Shown here: in pieces, positions 1 to 10,658 of the stretch
Layout of the letters: the number at the start of each line of letters is the position of its first letter
How positions within the stretch are numbered: the first letter of the stretch is position 1
From: Gnomoniopsis sp. IMI 355080
Taxonomy: Eukaryota; Ascomycota; Sordariomycetes; Diaporthales; Gnomoniaceae
Assembly: GCA_027946555.1 (NCBI GenBank)
Contig: JAPEVC010000077.1
Coordinates: 62,001-126,000 of the forward strand
DNA length: 64,000 nucleotides
Direction: 5' to 3'
Translations under genes and position numbers: made by a program
Notes under the pieces: model-generated
What the model was told of the DNA's origin: nothing
The model's input: only the letters and a program-made list of their open reading frames with translations
Databases searched by the model: none

Positions 1-803
1 GAAAGGTCGTTGGAAAAGCAATGCTCGGCGCGATCTGGGCGCGAGACCCAGTTTATATCGTAGACGAATCGCGGAGGTTGGCAGAAGAAGGCATCCACAA
101 TGCAGCCGCTGACTGTGAAGAGGAGTAGGAACACCCAGATTCCGAAAAAGAGGTTGAGGACGTATGCTGTAAGTCACCACCACAAGTTTCAGATGTGTGA
201 ATAGTTCATAGATAGCTTCAATGGGCCACCTTGGAGCTGGAACTCACGGAAGGGAACCACACGACGTATGTGTAGCAAAAGGCTCGTCTTGATGGGTAGG
301 GCGAAGAAGATGAAGGATACTGTCATGGCGTAGTAGAACTACGGTTCATATTAGTAGACCACTGGGAGAAATATCTGAGGCCTGGTGGACTGAACTATAC
401 AATGTAAAAGATCCTCGCATCGTCAAAGGGGATATTGGCCAGGTGTCTGCCGGCGCCGAATTCGATGACAGCTAACGAGAGCCCTGCGAAGCTAGTGGTC
501 GACACGAGACCAGTGACACAAGCCCAGTCGTCGATTTGAAAGGCATTGAGAATGAATTTACGCACATAGAGCTTCGCGAGACATGCGAGAAATTAGAATG
601 TGTTGCTTTGTTGACAACTGACGCGATCTGATTTCTGAGCCTAGGTAGTTCGGGGCTGGCCAGGGGATTTCACATCCAGGAGCTTCACTCACGCGTCCCA
701 AGCAAACCATCAGCGCCAGGAAATAGACACCCAAGATAGCACCACGCGCCGAATCGATTTGGTGCTTCTCATCCGGCTGCAGTTCCGATGTTGTTGCCGG
801 CAT
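1..803 (-). CDS. Fungal rhodopsin-like integral membrane protein (3' part missing)
   Basis: The gene runs off the left edge, so the C-terminus is missing. Exons on the minus strand are 803-693, 571-401, 338-248 and 166-1; phases agree at all three junctions. The start is the ATG at 803; the frame is open further upstream but without another ATG. Visible features are an N-terminal hydrophobic helix (GAILGVYFLALMVCLG), an acidic IDDW loop, a GAGRHLANIP loop, a helix ending in KTSLLLHIRR, and an FFCQPP...HC pair with cysteines on the luminal or outer side. This order (DD, GxGRH, then FxCxP and HC) is typical of the large fungal seven-helix 'rhodopsin' family, Pfam Fung_rhodopsin. Members are plasma-membrane proteins of mostly unknown function that do not bind retinal. 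A paralogous family member lies at 44458-46067. Family assignment is confident; substrate or ligand is unknown. Confidence 0.8.
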
Positions 804-2432
804 AGTCAGCAGTGTCCACAACAACAACGACAACGAAGACCAGGCAGGCCGACTTGTACCAGGTGTGGCGTATCATCTGAGGGGCGCTCGACAGCGGGCT
901 TGATAGACTTTGGAAGACCATGAGCGGTGTATATGTATAGAAAATCTTATAGGAGCAATGGGTGCATATTGGGGGCCAAATAGTCCTCAAGATGTAAAGA
1001 CCCCTTCGGAGGATCATCTACACCCGCGGACTGTATCTGTATTGGGCCAGAGACAGCTTATAATCATGCCCCGCATGTTATTTAAATGCTGATACTACAG
1101 GTTGTCGTAGGATCTACTGTTTTTGAGTTCAGTGAATAACTTTACTAGGCAACCACCTTGACTCGCGCAGCCTAGGTTCGTCGGCACCGTAGAGGCGGAC
1201 CGTGAAGGATGCATCGCAGCGTCACTAGTAACAACCACTTGGGCGATCAGAATAGAAATACCCTTGGCAAAGAATAGCTTCATGTAATTTGTTCGTTCTT
1301 GTGTGTGAAATATCGTGAACCTGGCTAGGTAGCCCGAATCTGGCTGGTGTTCATATGCAAAGGATGACCGCTTTGGCCTATCACCACGCGACCTCGCAAG
1401 AGAAGACACAACAGGAAGATCAGCCCACACGAGAAAGCTAAAAACATGAAGAGAATACATCTTTTGCTGGGTCTCGGTGTGAAATGAGCGAGACAATGCT
1501 TTCTGTGTACGACTAGGTGCCTCGGCTAGGTGATGTCTTGGACCGTCGGAGACTCGGAGTATTCAATTACCTCCCTAGGTGAGGACGGGCGACGGGGTTG
1601 CATCTTCCCCAGGCTGATGTTAAACAATGGTGCAAACCTTAGCAGTCTCTCCTTTTTATTGACACCATGAACAAATGTTACCTAAGGGCGTATGAAGTGA
1701 GATCTCCTCTGCCAAGATGTCTAGGTGCCCATGCGTCAAGTCAAGATTACTAGAAGCAGTGGAGACTGGCATATATGGTGCAAGCCACCCAGAGGCATAT
1801 TCTGCCCAAAGGAGCACTAAAGAATCATGGCCCAACCGTGATAAGCCAGGAAAGCTCGCGATGCTGATGGTCGCGTTGCCCACGAGCAGTCCAGTCAATC
1901 CGCATTTTCTTAGTCAGCGAACCACAGGCCCCCGCCACAAGTCCAGCCCGCCAAAAAGATCCCCCGCATTACAACTCCGCAGCCCCTGGATGGTGCCCTG
2001 ACCCGCCAACTCCCGAGCTAGGGGTCCGCATTAGAGGGGCAGGCCGTTGACGTCCACGATGAACCCCACATTGAGACAAGATATTGGCGCCTGGGGGAAA
2101 CAACCACTTCGACTGTCATGGATCGGAGCTGCCAAAGCAATGGCATAATCCGAGTGCTCCGTAATTCCGCGAGCTCAAGCGTATATATATATAATGAGGG
2201 GGGCCACCAAGTGGTCTTATGAGTGGATACCATACGTTACTATCGTCGCGTGTCAGAGGAGTCTACCTAAGTCGAAGCTCTAGCCTCACATAGCCGCTTT
2301 TAGGGTACTATACAAGAAACTTGAACACATCCGGCAGAAGTCATCAGACATCCCAGCTTCTCCGTCGTCGTCCTACTCTTGATACAAGACATCATTCCAG
2401 TCGCCTACTGTCCATCCAACTGCCAAGTTATC
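804..2432. other. Gene-free spacer, about 1.6 kb
   Basis: This stretch separates the divergent rhodopsin-like gene and the dioxygenase gene and should hold both promoters. Open frames here are short, with no recognisable protein motif. A short TA run (about 2182-2194) lies roughly 240 bases before the dioxygenase start and is the only TATA-like element I would point to. Confidence 0.4.
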
Positions 2433-3611
2433 ATGGCGAACCCACAAGAAGTCCAAACCCCCGAGCTACTCGATTTGACAATTGACAACATCACACCCAA
2501 TACTATCAAGATCAACAATCAGACCAAAGATGCGCGCCTCAAGTACCTTATGGAGCGGCTGGTCACACATCTGCACGACTTTGCGCGCGAGACCCGTCTG
2601 AGCACCGAAGAGTGGATGACAGCATTGAACTTTCTCGTCGCGACTGGGCAGATCAGCAGCGACGTACGACATGTAGGTTGGAGCTTTTTGTGTGGGCGTG
2701 TAGATATATGGAACCTTGGTCTTGGAAATGAGAAGCATTAAAAGCTGACTGGGCTCCTCGCTACGTTAGGAATTCATCCTCCTTTCCGACGTGCTAGGCC
2801 TCTCCCTCCTTGTCGACAACATCAACCATCCCAAACCGCCGAACTCCACTGAAGGCTCTGTGCTGGGCCCGTTCCACACGCATGATGCCCCTACCATTCC
2901 CAACGGCGCAAGCATGACGTCCGATCCGGAGGGTGTACCGATGCTAGCGATCTGCACGGTCAAGGATACGGCGGGCAATCCGATCGAAGGCGTCAAAATT
3001 GACATCTGGGAGACCGACAGTAGCGGCCACTACGATGTGCAACACTCGGACCGAAACGAGCCTTCGGAACGGGCTGTCATGGTGTCAGACAAAGAGGGCC
3101 GTTTCGTGTTCAAGGGAATCAAGCCAGTGAGCTATCCCATTCCACATGATGGGCCTGTGGGAAAGCTGTTGGAATTACTGGGACGCCACTGCTGGAGGCC
3201 CGCGCATGTGCACTTCATGTTTGAGAAGAAGGGTTGGGATCATTTGATCACGTAAGTCTCCTTATTGCACATGGGTTTGTTGCCTTCGGTGCTGTGCTGG
3301 GGCGTGGAGCGTCTTTACTGACTGTTGTGACTTGGTTTAGTGCGGTCTACCTTCGTGGCGATCCATATGAGAAATCCGATGCGGTGTTTGGTGTCAAAAA
3401 GAGTCTAGTCATTGATCTGGACAAAGTCGATAAGGCAACCGCTCAGGAATACGGTGTGGGTGAGGACTGCTTGTTGCTGAAGCAGGACTTTGTTCTGATT
3501 ACCGAGAAAGAAAGTCTGGAACTGAGAGACAAATTGGCTGCAGAAGCACTCAAGAAGCTCGGTCTGAACATGAAATTGGTGGATCACCTTCCGGTGCCTG
3601 GGCTGGACTGA
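2433..3611 (+). CDS. Intradiol ring-cleavage dioxygenase (catechol/hydroxyquinol 1,2-dioxygenase type)
   Basis: Three exons, 2433-2672, 2770-3251 and 3341-3611, give a 330-residue protein. Enzymes of this family use non-haem Fe(III) and O2 to open catechol or hydroxyquinol between the two hydroxyls, feeding the 3-oxoadipate pathway in the cytosol. The N-terminal 100 residues form the helical dimerisation and lipid-binding domain. The catalytic domain shows all four iron ligands: Tyr168 (GHYDVQ), Tyr202 (SYPIPHDGPVG), and His226 and His228 (RPAHVHF), plus the conserved Arg223. Length and domain order are normal for soluble intracellular intradiol enzymes; there is no signal peptide, unlike the secreted fungal members. 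Catechol versus hydroxyquinol preference cannot be read from sequence. The gene stands alone, without other aromatic-degradation genes. It is convergent with TRM44, 165 bases away. Confidence 0.93.
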
Positions 3612-3776
3612 GAGCGGGTTTCTGAGTTCGATTATATTGAGAATACGAATTTGCTGATGAATAGGTCATTTTGTTAATACTCACGGAGAGTGACTTGGTC
3701 TCGGCGAGAAAAATGCTCCAGAGCCGATATGTGTATTCACCATCAAAATTCAGTCTCTGCCGTCTCTGCCCAGTCT

Positions 3777-5333
3777 TCAATGACTACGAGCCGCGGACGC
3801 CTTGACCAGCTTCGACACGTTTTCGTAGTACCCAGCGACTCCCCCGTATTTGGACGTCAAAGCTTGTATATCCAGCTCCGCAGGATTGTCCAAGCGTCGA
3901 CCAATAAACGCTGTATTCCTCGTTGACGGTATGCGCAAGATTTCCTTCTCGACCAACCACCCGCAGTCCTTCGCGATGTCGGTAACCCAGGCACATAAAG
4001 AGCTATACGTTGACTTGGAGACTGAATGGTCCTTTGGAGGGGGTGCCCGAAACCGGCTACCCGTGAGACTATGACTGCAACAAGGAATCATTACGAAAGG
4101 GCAGTCCGAAAGTCGCGCGAGGATTGGTGTCCAAGGCGTCAACTCATCAGCATGATTTGAGATGATGAAGGTGTCTTTAGGAAAACGGCCATCGTGGACT
4201 AGGGAATCGCTAATTTCCTCATCGCTAGTGCTCCTAGTCACAGAGGGAAGTAAGACGAGTGTCTGCAACGAGTCTTGAACTTGATGGCCGCCATCGATGG
4301 TGCGCACCGACACCGTCGAGCTGTACTTTGCCCAAGACTTTCGCGCCCTAGCATCGAAGCCCCAACCAGCATAGCCTTCCCTGTGCAGTATATGGACCAG
4401 CAGACCGTTTCCGCAGCCTATATCGACGAAGCCAGGAAACTCGGTGTCTTTGTACATTTCGCTCCAGAGTTCAATGAGAAACGCAGCGATACAGAGATCC
4501 TCGAAGACATGCTTCGTAGGATCCGTCACCTCTTCCCAGTCTTTGACAAGTTGCCTCGAATACTTCTGCTTCAGATCAGCATACTTGGTCTGGAGTGTAA
4601 TCTGTGACACCAACATGTCATGGTGCACACGCTTTTGGTAGCCAGCGGCCTGACCCTCCCCGTGCTTGTGTAAGATTCGCAGCAAATGCAGACCTGTGCG
4701 GGTGAGCCTCTCCACCTTGTCTCCATCCTCTGAATCAGAGGGCACTGCCGCAATGCAGCTATTTGACTCAAAGAAAAGGTAGTGCGTGGATACAGTGCCC
4801 TTCGCCTCTGCCTGGTTCCAGTCATGTAAGAAGGCGATGCCTCGCACTGCTGGGTGGTAGAAAGGAACGTCCATCTCGGAGCGTACATGTGGAAGATAGA
4901 GGATCAACGATCGCTTGGTGTCATCAGACGAGGCGCTTTTGTAGAAGACACAAGTCTGGTCCAGAGCCTTGTCACGGAGAGCATTCCGAGGTATCATCCT
5001 CCGAACGAGTTGTCTCGTGAGAGTCAAACCCTCAAACTCTGGTATTTTCATCGGACACTGGAGTACAGAGGACTGCTGCTGGGCCTCAGAGACTTCTGAG
5101 CCTTCCTGATCGAGAAGAATGTCTGCTCTGAAGAGCCACGATGAGTTGAGATTCGGATTTTTTATCAGGTTCAGCATGACTTCTTCGAACGAGCCAGCAT
5201 CAAAGCTGCATGCTGCCTTGAACAAGGGCGTCCATTTGCGGACGAGGCCATCTTCGTTCTTCTCATGAATCTGTACAGTGGCAGCCGCCGTCTGGTTTTC
5301 GGCCTGGCCAAGGTCGACAGGCGCAAATGGCAT
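3777..5333 (-). CDS. trm44: tRNA (uracil-2'-O)-methyltransferase Trm44
   Basis: This is an uninterrupted 518-codon frame starting at the ATG at 5333. Trm44 is a cytosolic SAM-dependent enzyme that methylates the ribose of U44 in eukaryotic tRNA-Ser. The SAM-binding motif VDIGCGNG sits at residues 303-310 and is followed by the family's EGYxGxGFDARxRKSW segment (319-334). Upstream is the conserved VFEDLCIAAFLIELW helix (276-290), and downstream a PCCSHSLTG motif that follows the ISNHADELTPW region. Length is within the family's range. The N-terminal 100 residues are poorly conserved. It is divergent from eIF1 (564 bases between start codons) and convergent with the dioxygenase gene. I see no intron or damage. 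Confidence 0.92.
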   Translation of the reverse strand: MPFAPVDLGQAENQTAAATVQIHEKNEDGLVRKWTPLFKAACSFDAGSFEEVMLNLIKNPNLNSSWLFRADILLDQEGSEVSEAQQQSSVLQCPMKIPEFEGLTLTRQLVRRMIPRNALRDKALDQTCVFYKSASSDDTKRSLILYLPHVRSEMDVPFYHPAVRGIAFLHDWNQAEAKGTVSTHYLFFESNSCIAAVPSDSEDGDKVERLTRTGLHLLRILHKHGEGQAAGYQKRVHHDMLVSQITLQTKYADLKQKYSRQLVKDWEEVTDPTKHVFEDLCIAAFLIELWSEMYKDTEFPGFVDIGCGNGLLVHILHREGYAGWGFDARARKSWAKYSSTVSVRTIDGGHQVQDSLQTLVLLPSVTRSTSDEEISDSLVHDGRFPKDTFIISNHADELTPWTPILARLSDCPFVMIPCCSHSLTGSRFRAPPPKDHSVSKSTYSSLCAWVTDIAKDCGWLVEKEILRIPSTRNTAFIGRRLDNPAELDIQALTSKYGGVAGYYENVSKLVKASAARSH

Positions 5334-5897
5334 GTCTCAGCCGACGGTCGCGCAGTGTTTGGCAAAGGGGGAAGGAGAGCCAAGTGTAATGACGATGTGT
5401 TTTCGGCATCAGCGAGAAACCAAAAGGTCGGAATGCAGTGCAAAAGAGGGTTTAGACTCCTAGGGGCGGAGGCCGCAAGCGTTACACCCTACCTGTCGCA
5501 GTCAGGCCTCAAAAATCTGGTGCACGGCGCACGCAGGCAACCCGCCCAACCTTCGCCTCCTATGGAATTGGCCACACTACTGCGTAGTACGCAACACAGA
5601 CAGGGCCGACGAGACGGGACCCCTGTCAGTCAGGTCCAAGGGCAAGCGGGATTTGGCGCTAACCAGCTGCAGTGGGCGCCCCGCTCCCTAGCCCCTTCCT
5701 CTTCCCGGCTCCCCAAGATCACAGTACAAAAGCCGTCTTTCCTTTCTCCTACCTGCGATCAAACAACAACCTGATCAACCTTCGACTCCCCAACCTAACC
5801 CTCACCACCACAAGATACCTAGTCAGAAGTCGCGAACTTCTCCCCCTCAAACCACATCTCAACAAATAGACGCCTTTTGAGCCGTCCATCGCTGCCT
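5334..5897. promoter_or_regulatory. Divergent promoter region between trm44 and eIF1
   Basis: 564 bases separate the two start codons. The eIF1-proximal part (about 5690-5880) is strongly pyrimidine- and CAA/CAC-rich on the plus strand (runs such as CCCTCACCACCACAAG). That is common in 5' leaders of highly expressed fungal translation genes. Open frames crossing this stretch lack protein motifs and are not called. Confidence 0.5.
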
Positions 5898-6681
5898 ATG
5901 TCCATCGAAAACCTCAAGGACAAGGGTGAGTTTGACAACATTGCCGCGTGACTGCCCCGCCTCTGAGGTCATTCTTCCGCAAACAGCCCGCCGAGTCGAG
6001 TCTTGTCCTGCGATGAGGTTTCCTCGCCGGTGATGTAGGAGATGATCTCAATACAGGAGGCATTTTTGATGGGCTACAACCCAGCAATTCTTCAGCCCCG
6101 ATACCCACAAAAGGGAACACTGCGCCAGTTACAAGACCATCAAAGCTGACCGCATTTTCCATCCAGATCCCTTCGCTGACGCCGAAGCCAGCGCGGACGA
6201 AGCCGATGAGAATACTTCATCAAACAAGGTCCCCTCGAAGATCCATGTTCGCGTTCAGCGTACGTTGTTGCTTTTCCCATTTCCATGCCGAAACCTTGCG
6301 CACGTGCCGTCCGTATGCGACCATACTTGCTGACCCTCATTAATCCAACAGAGCGAAATGGTCGCAAGTCCATCACTACTGTGACCGGTCTCCCCAAGAA
6401 GTTCAGCCGCAAGAAGATTCTAAAGCAAATCAAGAAAGATTTCGGTCAGTACCGCCTGCTAAGACTTCTGTCTCAGTGACTCGCGTTTTTCCGCGGCGAA
6501 AGACTGACTCTGTCCCGAAACAGCTTGTAACGGCAACATCGTCGAAGACAATGGCGAACAGGTGATCCAGCTCCAGGGCGATCAGCGCAAGCCCCTTATT
6601 ACTTTCCTCACCAGGAAGGACACCGCCAAGGAACCCGGATTGGAGCTCGACCCGTCGCTCATCCAGGAACACGGTTTCTAA
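5898..6681 (+). CDS. sui1: Translation initiation factor eIF1 (SUI1)
   Basis: Four exons, 5898-5925, 6167-6259, 6352-6444 and 6524-6681, encode 123 residues. eIF1 binds the 40S subunit near the P site and enforces start-codon selection. The spliced product begins MSIENLKDKDPFADAE, the usual eukaryotic eIF1 start. The first exon is only 28 bases and ends inside the Asp codon of DPFAD. The SUI1 fold follows: IHVRVQQRNGRKSITTV, GLPKKFSRKKILKQIKKDF, the CNGNIVED turn and QLQGDQR. Exon phases are 1/1/1. The protein is a little longer than yeast eIF1 (108 residues), with an acidic linker (EASADEADENTSS) between the N-terminal tail and the SUI1 core and a C-terminal extension ending in EHGF. Identification is secure. 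Confidence 0.96.
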
Positions 6682-7257
6682 AAGCATTCCTGTCACCTCG
6701 CCACTCGGCTGCTGTGGTCTGAGTCACAGATCGGGTCCGAAAGCGAGGATGACGAAATAGGACAAGGACACATCAGGACTCAGCTTGCCCAAGATGCTGA
6801 AGTCCAGTGTTGGGCAGTGAGAAGACACCTGACGTGCCATGCGCATTGACCGACCCCCACCGCGACCCGCGGAGGAGTATGGCCTTGTTCTGTTTTTGGG
6901 GGCATATGAGGAACCCGGATCTTGTTTCGTCAGGCACCTACCATAGGTCACGGCAAGACATGATGTCTCGTTCTTTTATGAGCTTTGCGAAGATTTGGTA
7001 TTCTTAATCTTCAGAAATGACAACTCGATGATATCCTAAAGAATGTGCTAGCAGCAGTCCAGATTGTGAAGACCCCATCTCCGTGAAGCCGATAAAAGCA
7101 TTGTGGAACGACGCCCAACTCCTGAACTATACAATGATGTGACCGATGATGGTTCCTTCTTCGCGCCTGGGGTATCACGAGCAAATATGAGCGAGATTCC
7201 AATCAAGAAAAGACAGACACATTGTCGCCAAGCCTGGTCTGTCACGAGGCCTTCCTC
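6682..7257. other. Convergent 3' spacer between eIF1 and EOS1
   Basis: Holds the 3' untranslated regions of two convergent genes. I see no open frame with a protein motif and no clear structural RNA. Confidence 0.5.
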
Positions 7258-8354
7258 CTAAGGCGACACCGTGATATTCGCATATTCGGCCACCTTCACT
7301 ACTATTTCTCCCCCGCCTTGTAGGAGCCGGAAGCCCAAGGCGACGAACGGCAGTTCTAGCCAGTCGGACCGATCCCAGTGCTGCTGAATCAATAGGGCCA
7401 CCATGCTCAGGTAACTTGCCATAGAGAAAACGCTGATAGAGGTGGAGGTCTCTTTGCGGATGTTGATTTTGCGGTAGGTGACGTGATAGACCATAGTAAG
7501 GGTCTGGTTATGGGCACAGTCAGCGACAAATATGTCAGAAGGCTCAGGGATTTGTATAAGAGCAAGACGTACACTCGTGATGATGATCCACGTCGGGAGT
7601 AGGAGGAACGGGTCTTGCGAGCTGCCGCTCAAGTGCAAAGTCCATGACTGCAGGTAGCCATTAAGAGCGGAGACGGCAACAAGTCGGAGGGCGGTTGCGG
7701 ACGGCGTGTAATTTATGAGCCTGCCAGGTGAGCAGAACGTGTCAGTATTGGGGGCTTCAACGCAGAATGAGGACTCGGCGACTCTGGCATTACTCACCAC
7801 CTAGACATCAAGCAGTCCGTGAAGTAGAACGACAGATATCCTGAACAACCGCACCACATCAAAGCCAGGACCGTCTCCGTCAACAACAGCTTATCCTTGC
7901 CCACGCCGCCATCCCAGCCAGCGTCGTCCTGATTCAATCCAAAGGCCCTATGCAGCATAAGCAGCCCCCGGATCGCCACCGGGAAACCAAAGTAGATAGC
8001 CGGCACAATTGAAAACAACCGTAACAGGAAAAGCACAGGATGCCACGGCCTCGACACGCCTAGCACCGCCGCCACACGCGGCTGCAAGAACGTCGGCGCT
8101 ACTACCGCTGGCTCGGGGACGGCGGCGGCGGGTACATTTTGCTGCTGCTGCGTGGTGGAGATGGCGCTGACGTGTGTCTCGAGGGTATTGATGCTCGTAG
8201 CTGTCGTTGTAGAGGAGGTGGAGTAAGCGGGAGGGAGATCTTTGATCTCTGAGCGGTGTCGACCTCGGTGCTCGTCTGCTGTGCTGTTGTTGTTGTTGAT
8301 GTTGCTGTGTGCGTTGGTCGACCACGTCCGCGCTTTGGACGGCGGGGCAGACAT
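7258..8354 (-). CDS. eos1: EOS1-type N-glycosylation protein, ER membrane
   Basis: Three exons, 8354-7798, 7720-7573 and 7503-7258, give 316 residues. Yeast Eos1 is an ER membrane protein needed for N-glycosylation and oxidative-stress tolerance. Family-specific segments include LQPRVAAVLGVSRPWHPVLFLLRLFSIVPA, then YLSFYFTDCLMSRW joined by splicing to LINYTPSATALRL, then SGSSQDPFLLLPTWIIITS, and RKINIRKETSTSISVFS. At least four hydrophobic helices are visible. The start is the ATG at 8354; the frame is open further upstream but has no ATG. The N-terminal 90 residues are low-complexity (Asn, Ser/Thr and Gln runs) and presumably cytosolic. The second intron (7504-7572) is 69 bases and contains no in-frame stop, so failure to splice would insert 23 residues. 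Divergent from the mL45 gene. Confidence 0.9.
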
Positions 8355-9108
8355 CTGGGGGAGAGGCCGCTGTTTGGTTGCCTGCTTGCTCTTTCTCCTC
8401 GGCGCCCGCGGCCGGGATGTCAAGTCCGTTATGTCTCTGGTATGCGCTTCTGTCGCAACATAGGAACGAGGGCGTGTATATATAAGGAGCGACCGTGACC
8501 GTTGTAAGAATAGTTCGCGGAGAAGGTCACCGAAATATGGCCCTGGCCCTAGAGGAGGTGGATGCGATGCAAGGGCTCAGGAATTGGGACCGGATGCTCT
8601 GAGATCATTGCTACCAAGGAGTGGAAGGCGGACAGACCGTTTACGTATCCGCGCATGAATCGAGCAATGCTTGTTTTGGGGATGTCCTGGGGGAGCCTTG
8701 GGAATAGTTTCCTGTTCTGTGAGGGAGTATTAGGCGAGCGCCTCGGCGTACTAAGTAATTAAGTACTTAGGTATGTACTGTACGTACCTGGGCAGCCTAG
8801 CCCACACTTGTAACGCCGCGGCAGGCAACCCGGCTTTTTTTAATCCTGGTCAAAAATGACCGCGCGATCAACCCAACCGTGATGGACAATCGATCGATAA
8901 GTCCCTACGTACAAAGCATTTGGAGCTTCATGTCGAGGCAGAATTGACGACTGCAAAGTCCTATTCGAGGGGACAGGGTCTTGGTCTACCACGGAGAGCT
9001 TTAATCCACAAATCCACTAGACCTCGACCTCCGCATATACAACATTGCGAGCGCCGTCCTCCAGCCTCGTGGTACTGGAACACCTCTTCTCCCTCCTCCG
9101 TAATCACG
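8355..9108. promoter_or_regulatory. Divergent promoter region between EOS1 and mL45
   Basis: 754 bases between the two starts. A TATATATAA-like run at about 8476-8485 lies roughly 120 bases upstream of the EOS1 ATG. A stretch at 8740-8800 is rich in TAC/GTA with several copies of AGTA and GTAC. No gene is visible. Confidence 0.4.
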
Positions 9109-10193
9109 ATGGCAGCAACCTTTCGGACGCGGCCATGGCTGCTGGCCTTCTCGGTGCGCCCGACCTCTTTATCCGCCTTCAGCAGCCGAGCTCTCCAGGC
9201 AAACATGCAACAAAGCAGGCACGCCGCAACGCGGTCCAAGAGGATGCACCCGAGCTTCCGTATGGCGGCTAAAACGACAATGAAAGCTCAGTCCGGCCAG
9301 AAAGCTACTGCTTCTTTTGCCGACGACATGTTGCAAGAGCAATTGACCATGAATGAAGCAGAGACGGCTATGCTGGCGCCTCGTACGTTTCTCTTTGCGT
9401 TGGGGGTCCTTGGTCTTCTTGCTGCGCAAGGACAGCCAGGCAAACTACACCAAAAATCGCGTACACTAACATTTTCCACACAGGAACCCTTGTCCCTATG
9501 CCTCTATTCAAGATCGAAGGATGGCGTGACCGCTTCTGGTACTGCAAGGAACTCGTCTTCCAGCGCTTTATAGATCGAGCTCAGATCTTTGCGCAAGCCT
9601 GGAGAACTAAACCGACATTCTTCGCGCGCCCCAAGTTCCGCGCCGAAAGGAAAGGCGTCATCGAGGCCGCCCTGAAACTACATGCCGAGATGTCGTCCTG
9701 CCTCGCCAAGGGTGGACGCGAGGAGAAGAAGCACCTGGCCAAGATCTGCATTCCCAAGTTGTCGCGATCGCTAGTAGCTGCCATCGAGACACGGCCCCAG
9801 GGAAAGAGCTACAAGTGGGAGTTGGTCCAGTTGAAGGGAAGCCCGTTCTGGCCACGCCTCATCGACCACAAGTGGACAGTCCTTGATATAGGCATTCAGC
9901 AGTCTTTCAGGCAGGCTGTAGTGGGGATCAAGAGCAGGCAGAAGCTGAGCCAATTGGGCGCAGATGGAATGGAGCTTGAGAGTAAGGAAATGGATGTGAC
10001 GGAGTATTTGGTGCTGTGGCGATCGGTAGATGCCGAGAACCTGACACAGGGGGACTGGAAGATCTACGGAACGCTGAAAGAGATGACGTACAAAGACGTT
10101 CTCAAGGAGAAGGAGATGATGCAGAAAATGGGCGACATAATGTCCCGTAGAGAGCTCGAAGAAACGCGAAAGCGCGTGGGGAGTCAGTCATGA
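9109..10193 (+). CDS. Mitochondrial large-subunit ribosomal protein mL45 (Mba1/Tim44-like domain)
   Basis: Two exons, 9109-9382 and 9484-10193, give 327 residues; a C|GA split Arg codon joins them. The N-terminus (MAATFRTRPWLLAFSVRPTS...) is rich in Arg, Ser and Ala and lacks acidic residues, as expected of a mitochondrial presequence. From about residue 95 the protein carries the mL45/Mba1 region: a GWRDRFWYCKELVFQRFIDRAQ helix, then a cystatin-like Tim44-type fold including YKWELVQLKGSPFWPRLIDHKWTVLDIGIQQSFRQAVVGI. Family members sit near the tunnel exit of the mitoribosome and help tether it to the inner membrane for co-translational insertion via Oxa1. The C-terminal 30 residues are charged and helical. 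Yeast calls the relative Mba1; mL45 is the wider name. Confidence 0.88.
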
Positions 10194-10658
10194 CAGAGCG
10201 GATCATAGGTGCATGGCAGTATGTTTCTAGAACCCAACTTGCGCATTACAGGCCTGAAGATGGGCAGATGCACTGTATATATGGATGTGGTATTATGCAG
10301 GGAAAACACCTTGCTCAACAACATTACTAGGTTCTGCAATCGCAATTCCTCCATAATTGGTTCACCCTTTTCAGCCAACATTGCACGCTACTACAGTCAC
10401 CCCCGCGCACCCTATAACCCATTCCCTGTGCCTCTACACCCAATCTCCGATGCGGTATTGCCAACGCCTAGCCTAGCGAGACGCAAATCCTTGTATGATG
10501 GCATAGACATGGCCTCACATGGCCTCACATGGCTTCTTCAGCTCTGCGTCTCCCTGGACTGTTGTACGCGAAAGTTCCGCGCTGTCTCCTGGTGAATCAA
10601 CCGGTCCTCAAGTCTGACAAGTGACACAACACACAGACCTTCCTTGCCCAGTTTACTT
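10194..10658. other. Convergent 3' spacer with a short tandem repeat
   Basis: Lies between the 3' ends of mL45 and the symporter gene. It holds a short 10-base tandem repeat (annotated separately) and no gene. Confidence 0.5.
10509..10533. repeat. 10-base tandem repeat, 2.5 copies
   Basis: The unit ATGGCCTCAC is repeated twice and followed by ATGGC, all exact. It is in untranslated DNA and is most likely slippage. Confidence 0.8.

Noticed and set aside
5265..5774. 169-codon plus-strand frame over the trm44 start
   Set aside because: Antisense shadow of trm44 and of the divergent promoter; Arg/Ser/Pro-rich with no motif.
8355..8423. Longer EOS1 N-terminus starting at 8423
   Set aside because: The codon there is TTG; the first in-frame ATG is at 8354, and no upstream ATG exists in that open stretch.
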